From contig JALEZZ010000054.1 of assembly GCA_022773585.1 (NCBI GenBank), positions 1 to 41,689 of the forward strand: 41,689 nucleotides of DNA, read 5' to 3'. The translations under genes and the position numbers were made by a program. Positions 33,405 through 41,687 of the stretch are shown here, in pieces; position 1 is the stretch's first letter; the number at the start of each line of letters is the position of its first letter. Origin of the DNA: Selenomonas sp. Its GTDB lineage: Bacteria; Bacillota; Negativicutes; Selenomonadales; Selenomonadaceae. The notes below the pieces were generated by a model that saw nothing but the letters and a program-made list of their open reading frames with translations, was not told where the DNA came from and searched no databases.

Positions 33405-34034
33405 ATGATCGTGCTCGTGGATACCCTCTGCAGCGTCGCATTCTACTGTCAGCGCTGCGGTCAGATCGAGATTGCCGACGTGCCCGTCTTCAGCGGACAC
33501 GGGGACGTCGTGCTCACATGCAGTCATTGTGGCGCGGAAAAGGCAAGAATGCGCCTCGTGCCGCGCAAGGGGCTCGTCATCGAGACGGGCTGCGTCGTCT
33601 GCGGCCAGCGGAACCGCGTCCATTATCCGCTCCGCCAGCTTCGCACGATGACGCTTGAAAAGATTTACTGCGAGAAAGACCACTTCGAGCTCGGCTACAT
33701 CGGCAAGTGGCAGACGCTCGCAGAGTTCCTCGACTTCAATGCGGCGGAGTACGACGCACTCCACCCGCATGACGCGTACAACTTCATGGAACACCAGCAG
33801 ATTCTGCTCGAGGCGTTCAACCGCGTGCACGAGCTCGCGGAGGAAGGGGAGCTCTTCTGCCCCTGCGGCGGCCACGAATTCACCGCCGACATCGCCGAAG
33901 ACGCCATCCATCTCGAATGCACGCGCTGCGGCAGCTCGGCCATCATCCCGGCCAAGACCCCCGGCGACCTCAAGCAGCTCCAGCCAGGCTGCGAAGTCGC
34001 ATTCCTGCGGCCGGATCTCATACGGAATCGGTGA
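33405..34034 (+). CDS. Cysteine-rich zinc-ribbon protein of unknown function
   Basis: This is a 209-residue cytoplasmic protein that I do not recognise. Five Cys pairs are visible: YCQRCG, CSHCG, CVVCG, CPCGG and CTRCG. They could build two or more zinc ribbons, two near the N-terminus (residues 15-72) and one near the C-terminus (150-185). The middle (HFELGYIGKWQTLAEFLDFN) is helical and acidic. ATG 33405 follows AAAGGAG. A leader hairpin (GGCGTCC/GGACGCC at 33368-33389) lies just before the ribosome site. It stands alone between terminators. It may be a lineage-specific conserved protein; nucleic-acid or protein binding is a guess. Confidence 0.7.
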   Translation: MIVLVDTLCSVAFYCQRCGQIEIADVPVFSGHGDVVLTCSHCGAEKARMRLVPRKGLVIETGCVVCGQRNRVHYPLRQLRTMTLEKIYCEKDHFELGYIGKWQTLAEFLDFNAAEYDALHPHDAYNFMEHQQILLEAFNRVHELAEEGELFCPCGGHEFTADIAEDAIHLECTRCGSSAIIPAKTPGDLKQLQPGCEVAFLRPDLIRNR

Positions 34035-34096
34035 GGCGTTCTGTTGATGTCTGGAGGCTGATGAATTTTTTTCCAGTACATGGAGAAGTAGCGTTT

Positions 34097-34142
34097 GATG
34101 CGGTGGGCGCTTGCCAGGATATTGGCGAGCGCCCACCGCATC
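34097..34142 (+). terminator. Long hairpin after the zinc-ribbon gene, probable terminator
   Basis: A 19-bp stem (34097-34115 with 34124-34142, one wobble pair) carries GATGCGGTGGGCGC and its complement. Only ATTTTAA follows, so it is a weak-tailed terminator or a structural inverted repeat. Confidence 0.55.
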
Positions 34143-34172
34143 ATTTTAAGGGATGTATAGCGAAGAAAGTAA

Positions 34173-34388
34173 TTATGGGTTGCAGACTCTGCATGGCACG
34201 TAGCCAGCATCGATGGCCTCGTCTCGTGTCTGGAACGGGACGAAGTTTTCTGGATGCTTGATGGTGCGGCAGTCGGAGTAGTGGAACTTCATCGAGCGCG
34301 GGTTGCCGAGGTAGTCTGAGGCCAGCGCAGGCGAGGCCATCGAGACGGCCATCGCCGCGAGCAGGGCGAGTGCGCATTTTTTGAGCAT
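34173..34388 (-). CDS. Small secreted protein with an Ada-like metal-binding fold
   Basis: This is a 71-residue exported protein. ATG 34388 follows AAGGAGGAA on the minus strand; longer starts would lie before that site. A signal peptide (MLKKCALALLAAMAVSMASP) with cleavage near ALAS leaves a mini-domain KFHYSDCRTIKHPENFVPFQ, then TRDEAIDAGYVPCRVCNP. This pattern, with one Cys then CxxC and the conserved DEAIDAGYxPCxxC, is the zinc module known from the N-terminus of Ada, often found in secreted nucleases or as stand-alone pieces. Its role outside the cell is unknown. Confidence 0.7.
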   Translation of the reverse strand: MLKKCALALLAAMAVSMASPALASDYLGNPRSMKFHYSDCRTIKHPENFVPFQTRDEAIDAGYVPCRVCNP

Positions 34389-34493
34389 GGGGGATTCCTC
34401 CTTCTTGCTTGCAGTTGTATCTATCAACAAGAACATTATACAACGAGGTTGCTCGTTCTGGACAGGAAAATTCGTCTGTTTTTCTCAAACCTC

Positions 34494-34549
34494 TTGTCAA
34501 ATGCGCCACAGTTCTTTATAATAGAGGTATCTAAAGGTCAAATAGTCAA
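34494..34549 (+). promoter_or_regulatory. ctsR operon promoter with a CtsR-box-like repeat
   Basis: TTGTCA (34494-34499), 17 bases and TATAAT (34517-34522) form the promoter. Just downstream, GGTCAA-AT-AGTCAA (34536-34549) repeats the half-site of the CtsR box, known as RGTCAAA-N3-RGTCAAA, but with two bases less spacing. A third GTCAAA overlaps the -35. Autorepression by CtsR is likely. Confidence 0.65.
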
Positions 34550-34573
34550 TGAAACGTTCACGAAGGTGATAAT

Positions 34574-35038
34574 ATGAGCAACATTGCAGATTTGATTGAA
34601 GCGTACATCCGCCAGCAGCTGGCGCAGCAGCAGGACGGCAAGGTGGAGCTCCGCCGGACGGACATTGCGGACAAGATTTCTTGCGCGCCGTCGCAGATCA
34701 GCTATGTGCTGTCGACGCGCTTCACGCAGGACAAGGGGTTCGTCGTGGAGTCGCGGCGCGGGCTCGGCGGTTTCATCCGCATCGTGCAGATTCCGGATCA
34801 GCAGCAGGTCAAGAACATGATTTTTTCCGATATGCGCGGGAAAATCACGGGCGCGACGACGTATGGCGAGGTCGAGTCGATGTTCCACTACCTCCAGCAG
34901 CACGAGCTCATCACGCAGCGCGAGGCAGCGCTCGCGATGCAGGTCGTGACGGGGCTGTTCCATTCGCAAACCATGAACGTGGATGAAAAAGTCCAGATGA
35001 TCCAGGGCATGCTGACGACGCTGGAGAAATTTTCGTAG
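34574..35038 (+). CDS. ctsR: Heat-shock regulator CtsR
   Basis: This is a 154-residue repressor of clp genes in Firmicutes. The N-terminal winged helix (SNIADLIEAYIRQQLAQQQD, ELRRTDIADKISCAPSQISY) is followed by the family hallmark wing RRGLGGFIRI. The C-terminal dimer domain contains TTYGEVESMFHYL. ATG 34574 follows AAGGTGAT. It heads the ctsR-mcsA-mcsB-clpC operon in the same order as in Bacillus. CtsR senses heat itself, and McsB removes it under stress. Confidence 0.93.
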   Translation: MSNIADLIEAYIRQQLAQQQDGKVELRRTDIADKISCAPSQISYVLSTRFTQDKGFVVESRRGLGGFIRIVQIPDQQQVKNMIFSDMRGKITGATTYGEVESMFHYLQQHELITQREAALAMQVVTGLFHSQTMNVDEKVQMIQGMLTTLEKFS

Positions 35039-35065
35039 ACAGGCAGGATTTCGTAGTATAATGAA

Positions 35066-35093
35066 GAGACACGGAGGGAGACTTTCGTGTCTC
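35066..35093 (+). promoter_or_regulatory. Hairpin with a ribosome site in its loop, upstream of mcsA
   Basis: GAGACACG (35066-35073) pairs with CGTGTCTC (35086-35093). The loop exposes GGAGGGAG, and a GTG in frame with mcsA lies in the 3' arm at 35087. A TATAAT at 35057-35062 with a poorly spaced -35 may give a second promoter just before it. Confidence 0.4.
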
Positions 35094-35131
35094 ATGTTTT
35101 CGAACAAAACCCTGTGAGGGAGGGCATATTT

Positions 35132-35683
35132 ATGCTTTGTGATGATTGCGGAAAGAAGGAGGCCGTCGTCCATATCGTACAGATTGGACCGAACGGCCGC
35201 GTGGAGAAGAATCTCTGCGAGGATTGCGCGCAGAAGTATGGCAGCACGATGTTCGACCACCAGCAGGAGAGTCCGATGTCGGTGAACGACTTCCTCAAGG
35301 GCGTTTTCAGCAACCCGCCGCAGAAGACGCACGAGGAGGCGCCACAGGGCGCGGAGCTCGTCTGCCCGAACTGCGGCATGAGCTATCGTGATTTTCAGCA
35401 GACGGGAAAAATCGGTTGCAGCGTCTGCTATGATACGTTCCGGACGCAGCTCGAGCCGCTTCTGAGGCGCGTGCATGGATCGAGCGTCCACAGTGGCAAG
35501 ATTCCGCATCGGACGGGTGGCCGCCTCGAGACGAAGCACGAGATCGAGGTGCTGCGCGCGGCGCTGAAGGAGTCGGTCGAGAAGGAAGCCTATGAGCAGG
35601 CGGCCGAGTACCGCGACCAGATTCGCGCGCTCGAACGCAAGCTTTTGCAGCAGGAAGGGGAGGAACGTCATGCAGCAGAGTGA
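35132..35683 (+). CDS. mcsA: McsA, activator of the McsB arginine kinase
   Basis: This 183-residue zinc protein has two Cys4 sites, MLCDDCGKKEA...CEDC at the N-terminus and CPNCG...CSVC in the middle. A C-terminal UVR motif (EKEAYEQAAEYRDQIRALER) follows. It activates McsB and adapts ClpC. I use ATG 35132, preceded by GAGGGAGGG, because homologues begin with this cysteine motif. A GTG at 35087 with its own site would add 15 residues. The end overlaps mcsB by 14 bases. Confidence 0.9.
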   Translation: MLCDDCGKKEAVVHIVQIGPNGRVEKNLCEDCAQKYGSTMFDHQQESPMSVNDFLKGVFSNPPQKTHEEAPQGAELVCPNCGMSYRDFQQTGKIGCSVCYDTFRTQLEPLLRRVHGSSVHSGKIPHRTGGRLETKHEIEVLRAALKESVEKEAYEQAAEYRDQIRALERKLLQQEGEERHAAE

Positions 35684-36776
35684 GACGCAGGAGAAAGACG
35701 TGTTCCGCGTGAACGGCCTGCCGTGGCTCACGAGCCATGCGCCAGAGAGCGATGTCGTGATTTCGAGCCGCATCCGCCTCGCGCGCAATTACCGCAAAGT
35801 GCCGTTCCCGAACCGTGCGGATTTCGAGCGGCTCGCGGCGGTGCTGCAGCTGACGGATGGCGTCATCCCGCTCGTCGAGCAGGTGACGCATCAGCATCTT
35901 TCGCGCTATGCGATGGATCATTTGACGAAGCTCCAGCGCGACGTGCTCGTCGACAAGCGCCTCGTGACGAACAATCTCGTGGCGAATCCGCAGGATCGCG
36001 TGGCGTACATTTCCGACGATACAAGCATCAGCCTGCTCGTCAATGAAGAAGACCATCTGCGCATCGCGAGCCGCACGCCGGGCCTCGCACTCGAGCGCGC
36101 CTATGAGACGGCGTCGGCCATTGACGATGCGTTCGAATCCAAGCTCGACATCGCATTTGATGAAAAGATGGGATACCTGACGAGCTGCCCGACGAACCTC
36201 GGCACAGGCTTGCGCGCGAGCGTCGTGCTGCACCTGCCGGGCCTCGTCTTCACGCGCAACATCGCGAACATCATCAACATTTCGCAGCAGCTCGGCCTCT
36301 CGGTCCGCGGCCTTTACGGCGATGACAAGGAGGTCGTCGGCAACCTGTTCCGTGTGTCGAACCAGCTCACGCTCGGCTTCAGCGAACAGGAAATCATCGA
36401 CAACCTCAAGAGCGCCGTGACGGAGATCATCGCGCACGAGCGCCGCGCACGCAAAGCGCTCGCATTCTATATGAAGGAACATCTCGAGGACGACATCTGG
36501 CGTGCCTACGGAACGCTGCGGTATGCGCGCCTCCTGACGGAGAAAGAAGTGCTCGCGCTGTTTTCGAAAGTGCGGCTCGGCATCGACATGCGGCTCGTCG
36601 AGGAAGTCTCGGCAGACTGCTTCCCCGATGTGCTGATCGGCAGCCGCGCGAGCTGGCTGCAGAACCTCGCGGGCACGGAGAACATGTCGAAGAATGAACT
36701 CGACAAACTGCGCGCAGAAACGGTGCGCACGGCGCTCGCCGCTCATCCGGGACGCGCCGCGCGGACGGATGCATAA
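35670..36776 (+). CDS. mcsB: Protein-arginine kinase McsB
   Basis: This 368-residue enzyme is related to phosphagen kinases and phosphorylates arginines, marking proteins for ClpCP. The pattern SDVVISSRIRLARNYRKVPF opens the catalytic part, and the catalytic Cys lies in LTSCPTNLGTGLRAS near residue 173. The C-terminal regulatory region (SQLGLSVRGLYGDDKE-like, RALLSEKEVLALFSK-like) is present. ATG 35670 follows AGGGGAGGAA and overlaps the mcsA end, implying coupled translation. The length is normal for the family. Confidence 0.94.
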   Translation: MQQSETQEKDVFRVNGLPWLTSHAPESDVVISSRIRLARNYRKVPFPNRADFERLAAVLQLTDGVIPLVEQVTHQHLSRYAMDHLTKLQRDVLVDKRLVTNNLVANPQDRVAYISDDTSISLLVNEEDHLRIASRTPGLALERAYETASAIDDAFESKLDIAFDEKMGYLTSCPTNLGTGLRASVVLHLPGLVFTRNIANIINISQQLGLSVRGLYGDDKEVVGNLFRVSNQLTLGFSEQEIIDNLKSAVTEIIAHERRARKALAFYMKEHLEDDIWRAYGTLRYARLLTEKEVLALFSKVRLGIDMRLVEEVSADCFPDVLIGSRASWLQNLAGTENMSKNELDKLRAETVRTALAAHPGRAARTDA

Positions 36777-36788
36777 AGGAGAAACATC

Positions 36789-39359
36789 ATGAAACAAGGA
36801 AGATTCACGAACCGCGCCGTCAAGGCCATCGAGTTCGCGCAGTATGAGGCGCAGGAACTCGAGCAGGACTACATCGGCACGGAGCACATTCTCCTCGGGC
36901 TGCTGCACGAGCGCGAAGGCATTGCCGCGAAAGCGCTCGGCTCGGTCGGGCTCGATTTCCAGGCCGTGCGCCAGCAGGTCGAGAACGTGCTCGAGCAGGA
37001 GGAGCAATATCCGTCGGACAACCCCTACTATACGCCGATGGCAAAGCATGCGATGGAGATGAGCGTACGCGAGGCGCAGCGGCTCGGCCACAGCTATGTC
37101 GGCACGGAGCACATCCTGCTCGGCCTCCTGCATGACGAGGACAGCGCGGGCGCACGCGTCATCGAGTCGATGGGCGTCGATCTCGAGGCACTCAAGACGA
37201 CGGTCTACAACCTGCTCGATGCGAAGAATCCCGACAGCGCGGATACGCAGGGCGTCGCGGACGGCAAGAAGAACGCGACGCCGCTCCTCGCGCGCTATGG
37301 CCGCAGCCTCAACGACATGGCTCGGCAGGAAAAGATGGATCCCGTCATCGGCCGCGCGAAGGAAATCGAGCGCGTCATCCAGATTCTCTCGCGCCGCACG
37401 AAGAACAACCCGATCCTCATCGGCGAGCCGGGCGTCGGCAAGACGGCCATCGCCGAAGGCCTCGCGCAGCGCATCGTCGAGGGCAGCGTGCCGTACATGC
37501 TGCAGGACAAGAAGGTTTATTCGCTCTCGATGGCATCCATCGTCGCGGGTGCGAAATACCGCGGCGAGTTCGAGGAACGCCTCAAAGGCATCATCGAGGA
37601 AATCCGCCGCGCGGGCGACATCATCCTGTTCATTGACGAAATGCACACCCTCGTCGGCGCAGGCGCGGCCGAGGGCGCGCTCGACGCAGCGAACATCCTG
37701 AAGCCGGCGCTTTCGCGCGGCGAAATCCAGATTATCGGCGCGACGACGCTCGACGAGTACAAGAAGCACCTCGAAAAAGATGCCGCGCTCTCGCGCCGCT
37801 TCCAGACCATCATGGTCGAGGAGCCGTCGACGGATGACGCCATCGAGATTCTGCGCGGCCTGCGCGACAAGTACGAAGCCTTCCACCGCGCAAAAATCAC
37901 GGACGAGGCAGTGAGGGCTGCCGTCAAGCTCAGCCAGCGCTACATCACGGACCGTTTCCTGCCGGACAAGGCCATCGACGTCATGGACGAGGCGGCTTCG
38001 AAAGTCCGCATGAAGATGGTCGCGCCGCCCGAAGAGGTCAAGGCCATCGAGGAAAAGCTGCGCGGTTTCACGAACGACAAGGAAGCGGCCATCACGGCGC
38101 AGGACTACGAGCGCGCCGCGCACCTGCGCGACCGCGAGCAGCAGGTGAAGGAAGAGCTCGTCGCGGCGAAGAACCGCTGGGAGAAGCGCGAAGAAGCACC
38201 CATCACGGTGACGGAAAACGACATCGCCGATGTCGTCGCGCTCTGGACGGGCATCCCGGTGCGCCGCATCGCGGCAAAGGAATCCGACCGCCTGCTTCAC
38301 ATGGAAAAAGTGCTCACGCGCCGCGTCGTCGGGCAGGAGGAGGCCGTCAAGGCCGTCTCGAAAGCCATCCGCCGTGCACGCGCCGGCCTCCAGGACCCGA
38401 AGCGCCCGATCGGCTCGTTCCTGTTCCTTGGCCCGACGGGCGTCGGCAAGACGGAGCTCGCACGCGCACTCGCCGAAGCGCTGTTCGGCAGCGAGGACAA
38501 CATCCTGCGCTTCGATATGTCGGAGTACATGGAGAAATACTCCGTTTCGCGCATGGTCGGCGCGCCTCCGGGCTATGTCGGCTATGAAGAGGGCGGCCAG
38601 CTCACGGACGCCGTGCGCCGCAAGCCGTACAGCATCATCCTGCTCGATGAAATCGAGAAAGCGCACCCCGACGTCTTCAATCTGCTGCTGCAGGTACTCG
38701 AAGACGGTCGCCTGACGGACGGGCAGGGCCGCACGGTCGATTTCCGCAACACGGTCATCATCATGACGTCGAATGCCGGCGCAAGCTTCCTGCGGCAGGC
38801 ACCGCCGACGATGGGCTTCGCGACGAAGGAAGAAACGGCGGAGGACAAGCACGAGGACGCGAAGAAGCGCGTGCTCGAAGAAGTCAAGCGCATCTTCAAA
38901 CCTGAATTCCTCAACCGCATCGACGAGCTCATCGTGTTCCATCCGCTCGGCCGTGCCGAACTCGCGAAGATCGTCGACATCCTCATGCGCGGCGTGAAGG
39001 AACGCCTCGCCGAGCGCAAGCTCGCACTCGAGATCAGCCCGGCTGCGAAGCAGCGCCTCGTCGAGCAGGGCACGGACTTCAAGTACGGCGCGCGCCCGCT
39101 CAAGCGCGCAATCCAGCGCCTCATCGAGGACCCGCTCGCCGAGCAGCTGCTCGGCCGCAAGTTCAAGGCGGGCGACACGATCTATGTCAAGAAGACAGGC
39201 GACGGGCTCGACTTCGCTGTGAAGGCAAAGAAGCCCGCCGCCAAGACAGCAGCGCGCAAGAAGGCCGAGCCGAAAGGCGGAACCGGAGCGTCGGAACCGA
39301 CAGATACAAACGAATCGAAAGCAACAAAGGCCGCCGAGGTGCCCCATGCAGGGGCGTAA
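36789..39359 (+). CDS. clpC: ClpC, AAA+ unfoldase of the ClpCP protease
   Basis: This is an 856-residue class I Clp ATPase. Two N-terminal repeats ([38 protein letters not shown]) bind adaptors. AAA domain 1 has [15 protein letters not shown] near residue 211. A UVR-containing middle domain ([18 protein letters not shown]) marks ClpC rather than ClpA or ClpB. AAA domain 2 has [20 protein letters not shown] near 547. The C-terminal tail of about 45 residues is rich in Lys, Ala and Pro ([19 protein letters not shown]) and is longer than in Bacillus. ATG 36789 follows AAAGGAGA. It ends the operon, followed by a terminator. Confidence 0.96.
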   Translation: MKQGRFTNRAVKAIEFAQYEAQELEQDYIGTEHILLGLLHEREGIAAKALGSVGLDFQAVRQQVENVLEQEEQYPSDNPYYTPMAKHAMEMSVREAQRLGHSYVGTEHILLGLLHDEDSAGARVIESMGVDLEALKTTVYNLLDAKNPDSADTQGVADGKKNATPLLARYGRSLNDMARQEKMDPVIGRAKEIERVIQILSRRTKNNPILIGEPGVGKTAIAEGLAQRIVEGSVPYMLQDKKVYSLSMASIVAGAKYRGEFEERLKGIIEEIRRAGDIILFIDEMHTLVGAGAAEGALDAANILKPALSRGEIQIIGATTLDEYKKHLEKDAALSRRFQTIMVEEPSTDDAIEILRGLRDKYEAFHRAKITDEAVRAAVKLSQRYITDRFLPDKAIDVMDEAASKVRMKMVAPPEEVKAIEEKLRGFTNDKEAAITAQDYERAAHLRDREQQVKEELVAAKNRWEKREEAPITVTENDIADVVALWTGIPVRRIAAKESDRLLHMEKVLTRRVVGQEEAVKAVSKAIRRARAGLQDPKRPIGSFLFLGPTGVGKTELARALAEALFGSEDNILRFDMSEYMEKYSVSRMVGAPPGYVGYEEGGQLTDAVRRKPYSIILLDEIEKAHPDVFNLLLQVLEDGRLTDGQGRTVDFRNTVIIMTSNAGASFLRQAPPTMGFATKEETAEDKHEDAKKRVLEEVKRIFKPEFLNRIDELIVFHPLGRAELAKIVDILMRGVKERLAERKLALEISPAAKQRLVEQGTDFKYGARPLKRAIQRLIEDPLAEQLLGRKFKAGDTIYVKKTGDGLDFAVKAKKPAAKTAARKKAEPKGGTGASEPTDTNESKATKAAEVPHAGA

Positions 39360-39376
39360 CCAGCTAGCGCCCGAAG

Positions 39377-39417
39377 GATTTGCCGCAAAGCTCAAAAACT
39401 TTGCGGCAAATCTTTTA
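39377..39417 (+). terminator. Terminator of the ctsR-clpC operon
   Basis: GATTTGCCGCAAAG (39377-39390) and CTTTGCGGCAAATC (39399-39412) form a perfect 14-bp stem followed by TTTT. Outer arms AGCGCCC (39366-39372) and GGGCGCT (39419-39425) extend it. Confidence 0.88.
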
Positions 39418-39519
39418 TGGGCGCTCGTCTGGCTCGCGAGGTGGTGCGTGCGGCTCGTGCGGCGGATGTTTCTGTAACATACGATATAAAAACAGTTGAT
39501 TCTTTGTAAAAAAAACACT

Positions 39520-39545
39520 TAAGCTTTTCTTTATTTCGTCGATAT
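39520..39545 (+). promoter_or_regulatory. Second sigma-D (sigma-28) type promoter
   Basis: TAAG (39520-39523), 14 bases and GTCGATAT (39538-39545) repeat the spacing and form of the flagellin promoter at 4988-5013. An overlapping TATAAT (39543-39548) could also serve sigma-A. A strong ribosome site follows at 39567-39573. Confidence 0.65.
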
Positions 39546-39581
39546 AATAGATAGAGGAATATTTACAAGGAGGTCAACATC

Positions 39582-39704
39582 ATGGAAACAGTCGAACGTG
39601 TCGGGCGCGGGTGGTACAATTATTACCATCAGAAAAGCCGAGTAGAGACGTCGGATGGCAAGGCGGAGATTGGTACGATCGGGATCTGTCGAAAGAGGAA
39701 GTGA
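39582..39704 (+). pseudogene. Probable N-terminal part of the next gene, out of frame
   Basis: ATG 39582 has an ideal AAGGAGG eight bases upstream and directly follows the sigma-D type promoter, yet the frame ends after 40 codons at TGA 39702. It begins METVERVGRGWYNYYHQKS. The long downstream frame (39611-40591) lacks a ribosome site of its own and overlaps this one in a different phase. The likely explanation is one indel near 39640-39690 joining the two, real or from sequencing. I saw no slippery heptamer to support programmed frameshifting. Confidence 0.5.
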
Positions 39705-40591
39705 ATGCTAGCAATTCACATACATTGAACCGCGAATCGTACGGGGCAGACCTTTGCCGCAAGCTGCATGAAACGTATGCGGGCGTCGCCGCAGCGAATC
39801 GTGCGCGGTACAGCAACGTCAAGGATATGCGTAGCGCGGTCTGTGCAAAGTATATGCTCGGCAGTGAATATCAACAGTACAGCAGGGAAGAGCGTTCGGC
39901 GATGGCGCGGAACGAAATCCAGATGACGGAGTTCGGCAGCCTGTCACTCGGGTCGAATGTCTACAACGATCCGCACCTCTCAGGGCAGGTGAGCACGACG
40001 CGCTCCGACACGCCGGAGTTTAACGCGAAGATGCTGAGCAAGCAGATCGGCAATGTCCTTCAGAAAAACGGCATCGACCTGTTGTCACTCGGCGGTGCGC
40101 GCTTCCAGTTCACGGTGAACGGCATGACGAACCGTCTCGGCGTTTCTCTGGTTTCGGGCAACGCGGACAGCAGCCTGCTCCGGAAGATGACGGAAGCGCT
40201 GAACAGCGGGAAAAACTCTGAGAACCTGTTCTACAATCTGCTCTACGATGGTTCTCGGAAAGGCACGCACGATGGGGCGCAGCTCGCGAAGTGGTCGCTC
40301 TGGAAAGATTTTTCAGACATGACGGGGCTCGACATCCGCAAGTCCCAGCAGACGAAGACGGGATTCCTTTTCGAAGACGGGCAGGATGCACGCGATATTT
40401 ACAAGAAGGCACTCCAAAACAGCACATCCGTTCCTGCGCAGTATAAGGATGCGGCGTATGAGAACTTCGAAGCGCATGTCGATAGCGCATTGCAGTACGA
40501 TATGAGCCAGACGCCGGATTTGGAACTGTCTATGATTTTTGAAGCAGGGCAGGCGATTCTCGGCGGCAGCGGGATTGATGTGCTGGCTTGA
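39611..40591 (+). CDS. Unknown protein under a motility-type promoter (DUF4885-like?)
   Basis: This frame has 326 codons from a GTG without a ribosome site; the true N-terminus is probably the frame at 39582. From about DWYDRDLSKEEVNA onward the protein looks genuine and soluble: YSREERSAMARNEIQMTEFG, then SLSLGSNVYNDPHLSGQV. A C-terminal part follows with MIFEAGQAILGGSGIDVLA. There is no signal peptide or membrane helix. From memory the REER-AM-NEI-MT-FG pattern resembles DUF4885 proteins, but I am not certain. The sigma-D type promoter suggests expression with flagellin and a link to motility or the surface. No neighbouring gene is on the same strand. Confidence 0.65.
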   Translation: MVQLLPSEKPSRDVGWQGGDWYDRDLSKEEVNASNSHTLNRESYGADLCRKLHETYAGVAAANRARYSNVKDMRSAVCAKYMLGSEYQQYSREERSAMARNEIQMTEFGSLSLGSNVYNDPHLSGQVSTTRSDTPEFNAKMLSKQIGNVLQKNGIDLLSLGGARFQFTVNGMTNRLGVSLVSGNADSSLLRKMTEALNSGKNSENLFYNLLYDGSRKGTHDGAQLAKWSLWKDFSDMTGLDIRKSQQTKTGFLFEDGQDARDIYKKALQNSTSVPAQYKDAAYENFEAHVDSALQYDMSQTPDLELSMIFEAGQAILGGSGIDVLA

Positions 40592-40604
40592 TGGGGCGGA
40601 AACA

Positions 40605-41540
40605 TCATTTTCGCACATAGCGCTGATTCCGGCTCTTGGGTTTGTCAGGGATTGTCATTTCTACGAGATGGAGCTCCATGGCAGGTGCGAGGTAATGCCT
40701 GCGGAAGGTTTCTTTTGATTTCAGGCCGAGGCGTTGCATCAGCGCATTGGCAGTATAAGGAACATCATAGTCCATGACAGCGAGGAGGCGCTTGACGTAT
40801 TCTGTCAGCGCATCCCCGCTTTTTTCTGACTGCTGGGAAATTTCATCCAGGATGCTGTCAATCTGCTTCAGCATGAACTCGATGAAGAAATCAGAATTTC
40901 CTGCGGTGTGGCAGGTGGCAATCGCTCGGTAGTATTCTTCCTGAAATTTTTCAATCTGGCTTTCGAGCGGGATGTAGGCAAAGACGGGCTTCCAGCGTGC
41001 GAGAAGGGCCGTGTGCCAGAGTCGCGCCATGCGGCCGTTGCCGTCTGCGAATGGATGGATGAAGACAAATTCATAGTGGAAGACCGAAGATGCGATGAGA
41101 GGATGCACCGTGTCTTTTTCACGCTTCAGCCAGCCGAACAAGTCATCGACGAGTGTCGGTACGAGCCGGGCAGGCGGCGCCATGAAGATGCAGGTACTGC
41201 CGCTGAACACGCCCTCCTCGCCTCTGCGGAACGTTCCGGATTCTTCGATGGTATATTGTGTCATGATACGGTGGAGGCGCTTCAGATCTTCGATGGAGAA
41301 CGGGTCGAATTTCGTAAGTTCCTCATAGGCCGCATAAGCATTCTTGACCTCCTGGATTTCTTTCTGTTCGCCGAGCACGAGATGTCCGTTGATGACATCG
41401 CGCACATCGTTGAGCGATAGGGAATTAGCTTCGATTTTCAAGGAAGAATGAATGGAGCGGATGCGGTTGTTTCTTCGAAGATGTGGCTTTGTTTCCAGGT
41501 CTTTCCAGAGGCTGAACCGGCCGATTTTTTCCGAAATCAA
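40605..41540 (-). CDS. Fic-domain protein (probable AMP-transferase)
   Basis: This 311-residue protein has the complete Fic active-site motif HPFADGNGRMARL near residue 160. An N-terminal inhibitory-helix-like motif, HSSLKIEANSLSL near 31-43, is the class II arrangement in which one chain restrains itself. A C-terminal winged-helix part (YTANALMQRLGLKSKETFRR) may bind DNA or a partner. Fic proteins transfer AMP or other groups to target proteins. The start is uncertain: TTG 41540 has no clear ribosome site, and the frame stays open a little further upstream. A second minus-strand gene ends 25 bases before it, so coupled expression is possible. Confidence 0.87.
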   Translation of the reverse strand: MISEKIGRFSLWKDLETKPHLRRNNRIRSIHSSLKIEANSLSLNDVRDVINGHLVLGEQKEIQEVKNAYAAYEELTKFDPFSIEDLKRLHRIMTQYTIEESGTFRRGEEGVFSGSTCIFMAPPARLVPTLVDDLFGWLKREKDTVHPLIASSVFHYEFVFIHPFADGNGRMARLWHTALLARWKPVFAYIPLESQIEKFQEEYYRAIATCHTAGNSDFFIEFMLKQIDSILDEISQQSEKSGDALTEYVKRLLAVMDYDVPYTANALMQRLGLKSKETFRRHYLAPAMELHLVEMTIPDKPKSRNQRYVRK

Positions 41541-41564
41541 AGATACATACAGTAGTTTACAACT

Positions 41565-41687
41565 TCAAGCGGCCTCTTCCAGATGAGCGACCAACCATTT
41601 CAAAGCTTCCCGAATATGGTTGGTATTTTCATCAGTTTGCGCTATTCGGTTCATCTTCGTGAAAAATACTTCCTCTCGAATTTGTTT
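41565..41687 (-). CDS. C-terminal part of an unidentified gene upstream of the Fic gene
   Basis: On the minus strand a frame is open from the window edge to TGA at 41567-41565 and reads KQIREEVFFTKMNRIAQTDE, then NTNHIREALKWLVAHLEEAA. The composition is helical and protein-like, and it ends 25 bases before the Fic start, so it may be its operon partner (for example a regulator or antitoxin). Forty residues are too few to name a family. Confidence 0.45.
   Translation of the reverse strand, partial: KQIREEVFFTKMNRIAQTDENTNHIREALKWLVAHLEEAA

Noticed and set aside
35307..39518. A 1403-codon open frame on the minus strand over mcsA-mcsB-clpC
   Set aside because: It lies opposite three confidently identified genes, is Arg/Asp/His rich in the way of a GC-biased antisense frame, and has no domain pattern.
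39636..39690. Programmed -1 frameshift joining the 39582 and 39611 frames
   Set aside because: The needed direction is -1, but no X-XXY-YYZ heptamer occurs in the overlap; an indel or restart is simpler.
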